From Polynucleobacter bastaniensis (lineage in GTDB: Bacteria; Pseudomonadota; Gammaproteobacteria; Burkholderiales; Burkholderiaceae): 64,000 nt of DNA. This document shows, in pieces, positions 27,379 to 36,246 of the stretch. The stretch is from assembly GCF_018882205.1 (NCBI RefSeq), contig NZ_JACVOU010000003.1, forward strand, positions 62,001 through 126,000, written 5' to 3'. The translations under genes were made by a program, and so were the position numbers. Below the pieces are notes generated by a model, which saw only the letters and a program-made list of their open reading frames with translations, ran no database searches and was not told the DNA's origin. How positions within the stretch are numbered: position 1 is the first letter of the stretch; each line of letters opens with the position of its first letter.

Positions 27379-28350
27379 ATGAAAACGACTTTCCTGGATT
27401 TTGAGCAGTCAATCGCTGAACTAGAGTCAAAGATTGAAGAGCTGCAATTTGTGCAAGATGAATCATCAGTAGACATTTCTGATGAGATCAAAACGCTGAC
27501 TGAAAAAAGTCAGCAACTCACTAAAGACGTCTATGCCAATTTAAGTCCATGGCAAGTTTCCCAAGTAGCGCGTCATCCTCAACGTCCTTACACCTTAGAT
27601 TACGTCGGTGCCTTGTTCACCGATTTTCATGAGCTTCATGGCGATCGTAATTTTGCAGACGACCAATCCATCATCACTGGCTTAGCTCGTTTTCAAAATC
27701 AGCCTTGTATGGTCATTGGCCATCAAAAAGGTCGTGATACAAAAGAGCGTGCTCTAAGAAACTTTGGCATGAGTCGCCCCGAGGGTTACCGAAAAGCAAA
27801 GCGCGTTATGCGCCTGGCAGAAAAATTTAAATTACCGGTGTTTACCTTTGTTGATACGCCGGGTGCATTTCCGGGGATTGATGCAGAGGAGCGTAACCAA
27901 TCAGAAGCAATTGGTCACAACCTTTATGTTCAAGCAGAATTAGAGGTGCCAATCATTGCTACCATTATTGGTGAGGGTGGTTCTGGTGGTGCACTAGCGA
28001 TTGCGATGGGTGATGTGGTGTTAATGTTGCAAAACTCAACTTATTCGGTAATTTCACCTGAAGGCTGCGCATCTATTCTTTGGAAGACTGCAGATAAAGC
28101 GCCTGAAGCTGCTGAGCAATTAGGCCTGACAGCACAACGTTTAAAAGCGATTGGCTTGATTGATAAGATCGTTGCTGAGCCTACTGGTGGCGCACATCGT
28201 GATTACGACACGATGATGAACAATATGCGTAAAGCTTTGGCTGAGTCACTCAAGACTTTTGATGGAATGAAAGTGGATGCGCTACTAGAGCGTCGCCATG
28301 AGCGCTTGATGAGTTATGGCAAGTTCAAGGAAATCGAAGTCAAGTCTTAA
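27379..28350 (+). CDS. accA: Acetyl-CoA carboxylase carboxyltransferase subunit alpha
   Basis: The alpha subunit of the carboxyltransferase that transfers CO2 from carboxybiotin to acetyl-CoA, the committed step of fatty-acid synthesis. The 323-residue length is normal. Conserved: [18 protein letters not shown] at the start, [16 protein letters not shown], the [20 protein letters not shown] motif and the oxyanion/CoA site [15 protein letters not shown]. tilS overlaps its 3' end by 35 bases, so the two are probably co-expressed. Confidence 0.97.
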   Translation: MKTTFLDFEQSIAELESKIEELQFVQDESSVDISDEIKTLTEKSQQLTKDVYANLSPWQVSQVARHPQRPYTLDYVGALFTDFHELHGDRNFADDQSIITGLARFQNQPCMVIGHQKGRDTKERALRNFGMSRPEGYRKAKRVMRLAEKFKLPVFTFVDTPGAFPGIDAEERNQSEAIGHNLYVQAELEVPIIATIIGEGGSGGALAIAMGDVVLMLQNSTYSVISPEGCASILWKTADKAPEAAEQLGLTAQRLKAIGLIDKIVAEPTGGAHRDYDTMMNNMRKALAESLKTFDGMKVDALLERRHERLMSYGKFKEIEVKS

Positions 28351-29626
28351 GGCAGCTTTACCAGCGGCCAAACGAATTGGGCTTGCCTTAAGCGGTGGGC
28401 TTGATTCTGTTGTGTTGCTTGATACTGTTTGCAAAGCGATTCAAGCAAACTCCAATGACCCAACTGAGGTTTGGGTATTTCATATTCATCACGGATTGCA
28501 AAAGCCCGCTGATCAATGGCTAGAATTTTGTGAGCAGCTAGCCAAAAAATACCAAGTGCATTTTGACTTTCGTCTGCTGCATTTTGCTGATCCATCTCAG
28601 GGCAATATTGAGGCCAGAGCAAGAGCAGAGCGTTACGATGCTTTGACTGATCTATGTATTGAGCATGGCATTGAAGATTTGCTACTTGCGCATCATCAAA
28701 ACGACCAAGCCGAAACAGTGCTCTTACAACTCCTGCGTGGTTCTGGCGTAGCCGGTCTGTCTGGCATGCCTCTCCATCGCGCCAATGTAAGCCAAGGCCG
28801 CCCAATCACTCTCTGGCGCCCATTGCTTAATCAAAGTAGGGCAGAGTTAGAGGCTTACGCTAAGGAACATAAACTCAAATGGGTAGAAGATCCCAGCAAT
28901 CAAAATACACGTTATCGTCGCAATGCCATTCGTAAAGAAATCATTCCGAAGTTAGAGAAAATTCAGCCTGGTGCAATTGCCAACCTAGCTCGCAGTGCTG
29001 CTTTAGTGGCTCAATCCCAAGTCTTGCTCGATCGTCTAGCAAAGCAAGATGGGAAAGGTATTTTTCAGGGTAACAAGCTCGAGCTAGTGCCTCTCTTAGC
29101 CCTTGCAAAGACAGACCAACCAGCGGCGAATAATGTGATGCGCTATTGGTTGAAGTTAAATGATCTAGCAATGCCATCCCAGGAACGTCTCGAGTCTTGG
29201 TGGAAAGACCTACAGTCTGTAAAGTCAGACTCCAGCTTGGAGTGGCAGCATGATGAGGCAAGTATTTATTTATGGCGCAGCGTCTTGCACATAACTCACT
29301 GCAGGTCAGGTCAGTGGGTTTTCCAAAATGTGCCCGCCCGAAGCAAGTTGCTTGGCTTGTCTGCTGATTGGGTCGCTACAGCTCAAAAGCAAGGTCTGAT
29401 TGAGGAAAGATTACGCCAAGGGGCGGAAAAGTTGCAAATCAAGCCCAATACCCCGCGCAAAACGCTTAAGAACCTCTTTCAGGAATCTGATACGCCACCT
29501 TGGGAGCGACTGGTGCCGCTGCTGTACATCAACGACCAGCTCATAGGCGTTGCTGGGGTAGGGACGAGCTACCCTCATCTGGTCTCATCAGGAAAAAGAG
29601 TTTTGCCCTCTTGGGAGCTGTTCTAA
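28316..29626 (+). CDS. tilS: tRNA(Ile)-lysidine synthase
   Basis: Modifies C34 of tRNA-Ile(CAU) to lysidine using ATP and lysine, so it is essential for AUA decoding. The PP-loop SGGLDS is at residues 26-31. Further family motifs are [42 protein letters not shown] and [13 protein letters not shown]. The 436 residues include the C-terminal tRNA-binding region. The ATG at 28316 lies within accA; the PP-loop position agrees with this start. Confidence 0.93.
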   Translation: MASSRKSKSSLKAALPAAKRIGLALSGGLDSVVLLDTVCKAIQANSNDPTEVWVFHIHHGLQKPADQWLEFCEQLAKKYQVHFDFRLLHFADPSQGNIEARARAERYDALTDLCIEHGIEDLLLAHHQNDQAETVLLQLLRGSGVAGLSGMPLHRANVSQGRPITLWRPLLNQSRAELEAYAKEHKLKWVEDPSNQNTRYRRNAIRKEIIPKLEKIQPGAIANLARSAALVAQSQVLLDRLAKQDGKGIFQGNKLELVPLLALAKTDQPAANNVMRYWLKLNDLAMPSQERLESWWKDLQSVKSDSSLEWQHDEASIYLWRSVLHITHCRSGQWVFQNVPARSKLLGLSADWVATAQKQGLIEERLRQGAEKLQIKPNTPRKTLKNLFQESDTPPWERLVPLLYINDQLIGVAGVGTSYPHLVSSGKRVLPSWELF

Positions 29627-29627
29627 C

Positions 29628-29921
29628 TCAGTAAAGCCCGCCAGATTCTTTTTGTTGACGAATGGCATTGATGAGAATGATATTTTTTGATTCCTCGTAA
29701 CTGTATAGAGCGACATAGCCACTTTTTCCCCGTGAGATCACCAGCTCTCTTAAGTGGGTATCGCAAAGGCGTCCTACCAGAGGATGTCTCGCTAGAATTT
29801 GAATCGCTTCTTCAATAAGTTCGATAGTGCGAAGAGCAGCATTTTTATCATTTTCAATTAGGAAGTCAGTAACTCTCTCTAAATCATCAACTGCTTGTGG
29901 TGCAAAAACAATTCTTAGCAA
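29628..29921 (-). CDS. RelE/ParE-family toxin
   Basis: A 97-residue protein of the RelE/ParE superfamily. It begins RIVFAPQAVDDLERVTDFL, continues with AALRTIELIEEAIQILARHP, LVGRLCDTHLRELVISRGKSGYVALY in overlapping strands, and ends with ILINAIRQQKESGG, the standard ParE-like layout with a basic C-terminal strand. The start is TTG at 29921, overlapping the antitoxin stop by 7 bases, a coupling that keeps toxin output below antitoxin. It is wedged between tilS and lysC. Whether it cleaves mRNA or poisons gyrase cannot be said. Confidence 0.83.
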   Translation of the reverse strand: MLRIVFAPQAVDDLERVTDFLIENDKNAALRTIELIEEAIQILARHPLVGRLCDTHLRELVISRGKSGYVALYSYEESKNIILINAIRQQKESGGLY

Positions 29922-30199
29922 TTACTAACCTTTAGTGTAGATTTTTTTCCAGTTATACGGGCTTTCATGACCTCGAAAACTTTATCTGATTCATAGACCT
30001 TACCATTCTTCATAACCCCTTCGCGAGCAATGCTGGCTTGCTGAATCAAGGTTCTGCGTATTTCTGCATTGATGCTGGCTTGCTTGATTGCTTCCACCAT
30101 AAATGCATGGGGAGTCATGCCCAGTTCTTTAGCGGCATTCGCAGCTTGTAGCTTAATTTCTTCTGTGAGTTTTAAAGAGGTAGTGCTGACAATGCTCAT
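29915..30199 (-). CDS. RHH-type antitoxin
   Basis: A 94-residue partner of the toxin gene downstream. Residues 5-45 fit a ribbon-helix-helix DNA-binding fold: a short strand (TTSLKLTEEIK), helix AANAAKELGMTPHAFMVEAIKQA. The remaining part (REGVMKNGKVYESDKVFEVMKARI) is the likely toxin-binding tail. The ATG at 30199 is chosen because AGGAGA precedes it and the palindromic operator and promoter lie just upstream; the frame stays open to 30262 but that would overlap the -35 element. Confidence 0.82.
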   Translation of the reverse strand: MSIVSTTSLKLTEEIKLQAANAAKELGMTPHAFMVEAIKQASINAEIRRTLIQQASIAREGVMKNGKVYESDKVFEVMKARITGKKSTLKVSNC

Positions 30200-30210
30200 A
30201 GTCGGTCTCC

Positions 30211-30262
30211 TGGTGTTACTTAGGTAACACCAAATCGTATAGTCTGATTGATCTACTGTCAA
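30211..30262 (-). promoter_or_regulatory. Promoter and palindromic operator of the toxin-antitoxin pair
   Basis: On the minus strand a perfect TTGACA (30257-30262) is followed after 17 bases by TACGAT (30234-30239), a near-consensus sigma-70 promoter. Directly downstream, covering the expected transcription start, TGGTGTTAC (30211-30219) and GTAACACCA (30224-30232) form a 9-bp inverted repeat with a 4-base centre. This is where an RHH antitoxin, alone or with toxin, would bind to autorepress. Confidence 0.75.
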
Positions 30263-30358
30263 TCACCTTAGTTTTGAGCGATAAAAACCCTGTAAAATAA
30301 GCCCCTTTTAGACCCTAGGGAATGTAATTCCCTGTAAATAGACAACACAACGGTTTTT

Positions 30359-31609
30359 ATGGCTCTTATCGTTCATAAGTATGGTGGCACCTCAATGGGC
30401 TCGGTTGAGCGCATTCAGAATGTCGCTAAACGCGTTGCCAAGTGGATGCGTGCAGGTCACCAGGTGGTTGTGGTGCCTTCAGCGATGTCCGGCGAAACCA
30501 ATCGTTTGCTTGGTTTGGCAAAAGACATTAATCCTGATGCAAATCCACGCGAACTCGATCAAATTGCCTCCACAGGCGAGCAAGTCAGTTCTGGCTTATT
30601 GGCCTTGGCCTTGTTGCGTGAGGGTGTTGATGCAGTGAGCTATGCCGGTTGGCAGGTGACTGTTCATACGGACTCCTCATTTACTAAGGCACGCATCAAG
30701 AGTATTGATGACAAAAAAATCCTTGCCGATCTCAATGCAGGGCGTGCCGTAGTAGTTACTGGTTTTCAGGGCGTTGATCCCCATGGCAATATCACCACTT
30801 TAGGTCGTGGGGGTTCTGATACATCGGCCGTTGCAATGGCCGCAGCACTTAAAGCTGATGAGTGCTTGATCTACACCGATGTAGATGGCGTCTACACGAC
30901 CGATCCGCGTGTTTGTGAAGATGCACGTCGTCTGGATAAGATTACTTTTGAAGAAATGCTAGAGATGGCAAGTCTAGGGTCAAAGGTATTGCAGATTCGT
31001 TCAGTGGAGTTTGCTGGTAAGTACAAAGTTAAAACCCGTGTCCTGTCATCACTGACAGACCCGTTGATGCCTTTAGACCAAGAGATGAAGTCGGGCACCT
31101 TGATTACATTTGAAGAGGACAGCACTATGGAAGCCGCAGTTATTTCCGGCATCGCCTTTGCGCGTGATGAAGCAAAAATTACCGTTCTGGGAGTTCCTGA
31201 TCGCCCAGGTATCGCCTATCAAATCTTGGGTCCGATTGCGGATGCCAACATTGATGTGGACATGATTATTCAGAATCAGTCATTTGAAGGTAAGACAGAC
31301 TTTACCTTTACAGTGCCACGCGCTGATTATCAAAAAGCATTGGACTTGCTCAAGAAGAATGTGCAATCCCATATTGAAGCAAAAGAAATTAATGGCGATC
31401 CTAAGGTCTCAAAGGTATCTGTAGTTGGTGTCGGCATGCGCTCCCATGTGGGCGTTGCCAGCAAAATGTTCCGTACATTGTCAGAAGAGGGCATCAATAT
31501 CCTCATGATTTCTACTAGCGAAATCAAGATTTCAGTTGTTATTGATGAGAAATACATGGAGCTAGCTGTACGTGCTCTGCACAAGGTGTTTGAGCTCGAA
31601 CAGAAGTAA
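30359..31609 (+). CDS. lysC: Aspartate kinase
   Basis: Phosphorylates L-aspartate, the first step to lysine, threonine and methionine. It has 416 residues of the two-ACT-domain type typical of lysine/threonine feedback-inhibited enzymes. KYGGTSMGS at residues 7-15 is the kinase signature, GRGGSDTSAVAMAAAL the substrate loop and YTDVDGVYTTDPR the ATP site. ACT domains start at about 265 (ITVLGVPDRPGIAYQILGPI) and 345 (VSVVGVGMRSHVGVASKMF). It is monocistronic. A small hairpin (AGGGAAT/ATTCCCT, 30317-30333) sits in the leader. Confidence 0.96.
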   Translation: MALIVHKYGGTSMGSVERIQNVAKRVAKWMRAGHQVVVVPSAMSGETNRLLGLAKDINPDANPRELDQIASTGEQVSSGLLALALLREGVDAVSYAGWQVTVHTDSSFTKARIKSIDDKKILADLNAGRAVVVTGFQGVDPHGNITTLGRGGSDTSAVAMAAALKADECLIYTDVDGVYTTDPRVCEDARRLDKITFEEMLEMASLGSKVLQIRSVEFAGKYKVKTRVLSSLTDPLMPLDQEMKSGTLITFEEDSTMEAAVISGIAFARDEAKITVLGVPDRPGIAYQILGPIADANIDVDMIIQNQSFEGKTDFTFTVPRADYQKALDLLKKNVQSHIEAKEINGDPKVSKVSVVGVGMRSHVGVASKMFRTLSEEGINILMISTSEIKISVVIDEKYMELAVRALHKVFELEQK

Positions 31610-31670
31610 AAGAAACCTCTGGGTAATGGTTATCCGTTACACTATGGTTCGTTGTACTAGTATGAAAAAC

Positions 31671-31765
31671 GGAGACGTGGCCGAGCTGGTCGAAGGCACT
31701 CCCCTGCTAAGGGAGCATCGGGGCTAAAACTCTGATCGGAGGTTCGAATCCTCTCGTCTCCGCCA
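31671..31765 (+). tRNA. tRNA-Ser (anticodon GCT)
   Basis: A 95-base class II tRNA. Acceptor GGAGACG/CGTCTCC, anticodon stem CTCCC/GGGAG with loop CTGCTAA (GCT), a long variable arm (ATCGGGGCTAAAACTCTGAT region), T-arm GGAGG-TTCGAAT-CCTCT, discriminator G and encoded CCA. It stands at the left side of the putative island. Confidence 0.97.
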
Positions 31766-31827
31766 AGTCAATAGGTGTTACTAGGGTTTGTGGCAATACA
31801 ACACCCCTGTTAACATAATCGTTACCA

Positions 31828-31854
31828 AAGCCATCCTGCGGGGTGGCTTTTCTT
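31828..31854 (+). terminator. Rho-independent terminator after tRNA-Ser
   Basis: AAAGCCATCC (31828-31837) and GGGTGGCTTT (31841-31850) form a stem with a G-T pair and a 3-base loop, followed by TCTTTT. It is 60 bases downstream of the tRNA. The 31766-32020 gap otherwise holds only the tRNA-like fragment. Confidence 0.8.
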
Positions 31855-31914
31855 TTGGCGCTGATGGATCGTTACGGCCTTTAAGAGATTTTTGAGTTAG
31901 CTAAAGATTGCGCC

Positions 31915-31959
31915 CTTCTTAGGCGTAGGTCGCACGTTCGAATCGTGCTGGGCAGGCCA
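31915..31959 (+). repeat. tRNA 3'-half fragment, left copy of the direct repeat
   Basis: This stretch reads as the 3' half of a tRNA: anticodon loop CTTCTTA, stem half GGCGT, 5-base variable loop AGGTC, T-arm GCACG-TTCGAAT-CGTGC, seven acceptor bases TGGGCAG, G, and CCA. The five bases before it (GCGCC) can pair with GGCGT, but no D-arm or 5' acceptor strand precedes, so it is not a working tRNA gene. The loop suggests tRNA-Arg(TCT). The first 35 bases (31915-31949) recur at 42102-42136 in the same orientation with two mismatches. Confidence 0.75.
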
Positions 31960-32020
31960 AACTTTAGTTGGCTCATACTTGCGCTCTACAAGCGATAAGC
32001 AGCTGTTTGAGGAGTACTCA

Positions 32021-32788
32021 TCATCTAACTTTTTTAATTGATCTAACAATAAACTGAAAAATAATTTGAGTAACGATAGCGACCGTAATCGAAACTAGGC
32101 AAGCTTCCCAAATAGTTGTTTTTGGCAGCAAGAGTGTTAAAGTAAAAAAGAATGCTACAAAGGAATAAAGGCCTTTAACCGTACCACGTGCAACCTGTGT
32201 GACATAAGAAGCCCCTTGGTTGCGATGAGTAAATATCGCAAGCACAGATCCAATAACTGGAAAAACTGTTAGGATTCCGCTCCAAGCTTCACCTAAAACC
32301 GTAGCAAAAGTTGTAACTGTGAAAGTTAATAAAGCACCAACCAACATACGCCAGTGAAGGTCATAAAATTTAGCATTGGGAAGAGTAGTTGTTTTTATGT
32401 GGGGCAGGAGAAATGGTGCAACTATTAGAGAGCAAATGGCGATTAGTAAAGCAAGGCCAAGACTGAGTGAGGTCATCGCTAAGGCGAGGGCTAAAAAAAA
32501 CCATATCGTTAGAGCACACAGTATGGCTAAGGGCCAACTTAAACGAATACATGCCCAAGAATAGATAACCCAAAAAGTAAGTAGGCAAGCTGTAGCAGAA
32601 ATTGCTGATACAGAAGTTAATGAAGCAAATTCAGGCCCATGTTCAATTGTAATGAAAATAACGATGGGCCCTGCTACTACTGGAAAGGCGCTTATTAAAC
32701 CCGCAATACTAGGACCCCACTTACGACCTATCAAGGTAATTAAGCCAATAAATAAGGGCACTACAGTGAGTTTAAGAATAAGCAACAC
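32021..32788 (-). CDS. Integral membrane protein of unknown function
   Basis: A 255-residue, very hydrophobic protein with about seven or eight predicted transmembrane segments and short charged loops (RKWGPS, HIKTTTLPNAKFYDLHWR, THRNQGASYV). The N-terminal segment GLITLIGRKWGPSIAGLISAFPVV repeats in style at FATVLGEAWSGILTVFPVI, hinting at an internal duplication as in small-permease families; a distant similarity to GlpM-type proteins is possible. It lies in the AT-rich island and is transcribed away from the IclR gene. I assign no function. Confidence 0.6.
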   Translation of the reverse strand: MLLILKLTVVPLFIGLITLIGRKWGPSIAGLISAFPVVAGPIVIFITIEHGPEFASLTSVSAISATACLLTFWVIYSWACIRLSWPLAILCALTIWFFLALALAMTSLSLGLALLIAICSLIVAPFLLPHIKTTTLPNAKFYDLHWRMLVGALLTFTVTTFATVLGEAWSGILTVFPVIGSVLAIFTHRNQGASYVTQVARGTVKGLYSFVAFFFTLTLLLPKTTIWEACLVSITVAIVTQIIFQFIVRSIKKVR

Positions 32789-33062
32789 TAGGTAATTATA
32801 GGTAGATACTGATCGTATTTGTCAGTCTTTAATCGTTGGATTAGTTTCATCAAGTAATGGGGAAATGACTATTGGCTAGATACAGCCAATTTTCCTTTGG
32901 TAGGAATGCATTTTAAATTTCATTACTACTTATATATTTAAATCACTGTGGCTTAAAGCCTAGAGACTAATAAATCGAGGGTGTAGTATAGGTATGAAAA
33001 TAAAAAAGCAATGTTTTAATTGGATTTAAAGTAGGGGCTATGTTACAGGCACAAAGGCTACT
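32789..33062. promoter_or_regulatory. Divergent intergenic region with inverted repeat
   Basis: About 270 AT-rich bases between the divergent membrane-protein and IclR genes. The only clear structure is ATTGGCT (32871-32877) and AGCCAAT (32884-32890), 7-bp arms with a 6-base spacer, a plausible operator for autoregulation by the IclR protein. No convincing promoter hexamers could be picked. Confidence 0.35.
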
Positions 33063-33896
33063 ATGGATATGAGTGAGCAGGATTCCAGCTACCCCTCCCA
33101 GAATGGGACTCAAAGTATCGGCAGAACAATAAAAATTATTAGCTATATTGCCTCATTTAACGTAGAGGGAGTTCGTCTTGTTGATATAGCTAGTGGCTTG
33201 AACTTATCACGCCCCACGGTCTATAGGATATTACAATTTTTAGTTGTTGAAGGTTGGGTTATGCGACATCGCAATAATCAAAAGTATTTTTTAGGGCACT
33301 CCCTTTTTGAGCTTGGATTAACAGCTGCCCCACAGTTTAAATTCCGCAATCTTTGCCAGCCTTCGTTAGAAAGAATAGCTCGCAAAACTCAATATGTTTC
33401 TTTTCTAACTATAAGAAGTGGAGTCGATGCAATTTCTATTGCTCGATCTAAGGGTATGAGTTTTGAATTACCTGCCTTACAGGTTGGCGTTCATCGCCCA
33501 CTTGGTATCGGTGCGGGTAGTTTGGCTTTACTTATGAATCTGCCTGATGAGCAAGTTTCAAGTATTGTGATGAAAAATGCACGACGTTTAAGAAGTTTTG
33601 CTGACATGAACATTGCCACCCTCCTTGAGAGCGTCAAAATTTGTAGATCTCAGGGTTTTGCCTCGCATGATGAACGTCTTTTGAGGGGTCATAGCGGCGT
33701 AGCCGTTCCCATCGTTGATGTAGCGGGCCATATTCTTGGTGCAATCAGTATTACCGTAGCCTCACCGCGCATTTCCCAAGAAGAGCTTTATGAAATAGTT
33801 TCCATTCTTCAGAAAGAATCAAAAAATATAAGATCTCTTTTAAGTGGAGATATCGGATACGCAGCTGAACGTGTCCGGCTTCTAACCCACCTTTAA
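33063..33896 (+). CDS. IclR-family transcriptional regulator
   Basis: A 277-residue regulator. The N-terminal winged helix (about 15-80) has SIGRTIKIISYIASF, the recognition helix LNLSRPTVYRILQFLVVEGW and the wing NQKYFLGHSLFELG. The C-terminal effector-binding domain (about 95-260) contains GVDAISIARSKG, RPLGIGAGSLALL and HSGVAVPIVDVAGHILGAISI, typical of IclR. Such proteins sense small aromatic or carboxylic ligands. It lies directly upstream of the transporter operon on the same strand and is the obvious candidate to control it. ATG 33063 is used; ATG 33069 is possible. Confidence 0.9.
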   Translation: MDMSEQDSSYPSQNGTQSIGRTIKIISYIASFNVEGVRLVDIASGLNLSRPTVYRILQFLVVEGWVMRHRNNQKYFLGHSLFELGLTAAPQFKFRNLCQPSLERIARKTQYVSFLTIRSGVDAISIARSKGMSFELPALQVGVHRPLGIGAGSLALLMNLPDEQVSSIVMKNARRLRSFADMNIATLLESVKICRSQGFASHDERLLRGHSGVAVPIVDVAGHILGAISITVASPRISQEELYEIVSILQKESKNIRSLLSGDIGYAAERVRLLTHL

Positions 33897-34001
33897 TTCT
33901 TTAAGTTTTGCTCTTACGCCATGTTTTGCAACGATTGACCAGTGACTCCACTCTATCAAAAGTCCACATTATGGAACTTTATTAAGCTTAGATTCTTCCG
34001 T

Positions 34002-34029
34002 TTTTAGACTGAATCGCTGTAATCTAAAA
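34002..34029. promoter_or_regulatory. Inverted repeat before the transporter operon (operator candidate)
   Basis: TTTTAGA (34002-34008) and TCTAAAA (34023-34029) form 7-bp arms whose centres are 21 bases apart, two helical turns, 38 bases before the start of the substrate-binding protein gene. This geometry fits binding of a dimeric regulator such as the adjacent IclR protein. No other evidence supports it. Confidence 0.4.
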
Positions 34030-34066
34030 CTGTATTTTTTATCATGACGTTCACATAGGAGGAGTT

Positions 34067-35281
34067 ATGAGCAATCGCAATCAATTATTTCTTTTTACGG
34101 CAAAGAGCACCTTAATTAAGGCGTTAGTTGTGGCTATGGGTGTAATTGCATCTGTTTCATCACAGGCTCAGCAAGCAGAGTCTTGTATTGGAGCGTCTGT
34201 ACCCCTCACTGGAGCAGCCTCATTTGGTGGGGAGGCGATCAAGATGGGCGCTGAAATTGCAATCGATGAGATTAATGCAAAAGGTGGCGTTCTCGGTAAA
34301 AAGCTGTCTTTAATCGCATACGATGATTCTGGTCAGCCACCAAAGGGTGTTGACAATGTAAGGCGAATAGCCCTTTCTGATAACTGCATCGCAATGCTTG
34401 GTGGTTACCATAGCGGAGTTCAGTTAGCCATGAGAGATCCTGTAGCTCAGGTTGGCATTCCTTATGTAGGAACTACAGCCGGTGCCACTGCAATTATTGA
34501 GCAAGAAAACGGCCAAAATAAATGGATGTTCAGGGTTTCAGCGAAAGATAAGTGGGTAGCTCAATTTCTTGTAGAGCAGGCAGTAACAAGATCTAAAAAT
34601 AAAAAAGTTGCCCTTCTATACGAAAATACAGGCTGGGGTAATGGAGGAAAGCCAGATGTTGAGGCTGCGATGAAGGCTAAGGGCCTAAGCCTAGTATCTC
34701 TTGAGACATTTAACTGGAATGATGTGGATATGACGCCCCAACTTTTGCGCGTCAAAGATGCCGGTGCGGATACCGTAATCATTTGGGCACTTGATCGTGA
34801 GGGGAATCAAATATTGCGTGGCATGGATAAGATCGGCTATCGTCCCGCAAATATTGTTTCAGCATGGGGTCTAGCTGGAAATCTCGGTGAAATAGCCGGA
34901 AAGCTTTCTAATGGCGTTTTAGTGTTTCAGACCTATATTTGGACGGGAAAGCTAGATCCTAAAGGTGAGGCGGTTTGGAAAAAAATCCAATCTAAGTATA
35001 AACTTAATACACCTCAAGATATCAAAATGGGAAGTGGTATTGCCAACTCATATGATGCGGTTTATATACTTGCTCAGGCAATTACTAAAGCAGGAAGTTT
35101 TGATAGAACGAAAGTAAGGGATGCCTTATTTCAAGTTAACTATGATGGTTTAGTGGCTAAGTACGAACCTGCCTTTGAGAAAACGCAAGAGCGTCAAGAT
35201 GCAATATTGCCTAAGTACTATAAGCTTTCGGCCTGGCACGATGGAAAGCTATTACCGCTCTCTGAAACACCTTATAAATAG
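34067..35281 (+). CDS. ABC transporter substrate-binding protein (LivK-like)
   Basis: A 404-residue periplasmic binding protein of the branched-chain amino acid/amide/aromatic acid type (periplasmic-binding fold I). The signal peptide ends near SSQAQQA (residue about 37). The mature protein begins CIGASVPLTGAASFGGEAIK, the usual first strand, then AIDEINAKGGVLGKKL and YDDSGQPPKGVDNVRRI. A strong AGGAGGAG precedes the ATG. It is the first gene of a seven-gene same-strand run (34067-42053). Such proteins bind amides, urea, amino acids or aromatic acids; the ligand is unknown. Confidence 0.9.
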   Translation: MSNRNQLFLFTAKSTLIKALVVAMGVIASVSSQAQQAESCIGASVPLTGAASFGGEAIKMGAEIAIDEINAKGGVLGKKLSLIAYDDSGQPPKGVDNVRRIALSDNCIAMLGGYHSGVQLAMRDPVAQVGIPYVGTTAGATAIIEQENGQNKWMFRVSAKDKWVAQFLVEQAVTRSKNKKVALLYENTGWGNGGKPDVEAAMKAKGLSLVSLETFNWNDVDMTPQLLRVKDAGADTVIIWALDREGNQILRGMDKIGYRPANIVSAWGLAGNLGEIAGKLSNGVLVFQTYIWTGKLDPKGEAVWKKIQSKYKLNTPQDIKMGSGIANSYDAVYILAQAITKAGSFDRTKVRDALFQVNYDGLVAKYEPAFEKTQERQDAILPKYYKLSAWHDGKLLPLSETPYK

Positions 35282-35370
35282 AAAATTTTTGTTTTTAGTT
35301 GACTGAGTCTAGCTACTTCTAGTGAGTAGACCTAGATTTAGTCAATCTATGTAATTTTTAAGGAGCTTCA

Positions 35371-36246
35371 ATGAGTGCAATAGTTCAGTATTTGCTGAGC
35401 GGAATTTCAATAGGGGCTATCTATTCTCTTATTGGTCTCGGTTTTAGTATTATGTGGTCCGCAAGTCGAGCAGCAAATTTTGCACACGGTGATGTTGTAA
35501 TGCTTGGGGCTGTTCTCGCTGTAGTTTTTGTGGGGCAAGGCATTCCTTTAATCGTAGCCATTCCTTTCGTCATTCTAATTTGCATAATTTATGGCGTTCT
35601 AATAGAGCGATTTGCGGTTACTCCTTTTCTAAAGGAAGTAACAGGGATTGGTTGGATGCTTTCAACAATCGGGATCGGAATCATGCTTGAAAGCTTTGTG
35701 ACCATTACCTTTGGATCTTTTGCAAGACCGCTAGTCACTCCATTGATAGAGAAGCCAATAAGCATCCTCGGCGCAGGTATTTATCCGCAAGAATTACTAA
35801 TCCCAGTATTTGCAATAACTTTTTTACTTTGCCTTGAGCTTTTTTATCGCAGAACTCTTATTGGGAGAGCGATCAGGGCGGTTGCTTTTAATCAAATGGC
35901 TGCTGGTCTTATGGGTATAAACGTAAAGCTAATGACAGCTATATCTTTTGGAATTGCAGCTGCGCTTGGAGGTGGTGCTGGTATCTTAATTGCCCCTATA
36001 GTTCAAGCCTCATCAACAATGGGACTTTTACTTGGCTTAAAAGGTTTTGCTATTGCAATCATTGCAGGCATTACTAATGCTCGCGGCGTCGTTATTATGG
36101 GATTGATTTATGGAATTATGGAAAAATTTATTGAGGGCTTCATTAGTAGCGCTGCTAGAGAAGCAATAGGTTTTACAGTAATTATTTTTCTGTTATTTAT
36201 CTTTCCTCAAGGAATCTTTGGAAAAAAAGAGATGGTTAAGGTATGA
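35371..36246 (+). CDS. Branched-chain-type ABC permease LivH
   Basis: A 291-residue inner-membrane permease with about eight transmembrane helices. It has the family features of LivH: the N-terminal SGISIGAIYSLIGLGFSIMW, AANFAHGDVVMLGA, and the coupling-loop segment AVAFNQMAAGLMGINVK. AAGGAG precedes the start by a normal distance. It overlaps the next gene by 4 bases. The nucleotide composition is visibly AT-rich compared with the core genes. Confidence 0.92.
   Translation: MSAIVQYLLSGISIGAIYSLIGLGFSIMWSASRAANFAHGDVVMLGAVLAVVFVGQGIPLIVAIPFVILICIIYGVLIERFAVTPFLKEVTGIGWMLSTIGIGIMLESFVTITFGSFARPLVTPLIEKPISILGAGIYPQELLIPVFAITFLLCLELFYRRTLIGRAIRAVAFNQMAAGLMGINVKLMTAISFGIAAALGGGAGILIAPIVQASSTMGLLLGLKGFAIAIIAGITNARGVVIMGLIYGIMEKFIEGFISSAAREAIGFTVIIFLLFIFPQGIFGKKEMVKV

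Noticed and set aside
31911..31959. A functional tRNA-Arg gene at the left repeat
   Set aside because: The 3' half is canonical, but no D-arm or 5' acceptor strand complementary to TGGGCAG precedes it, and base 37 is T rather than a purine.
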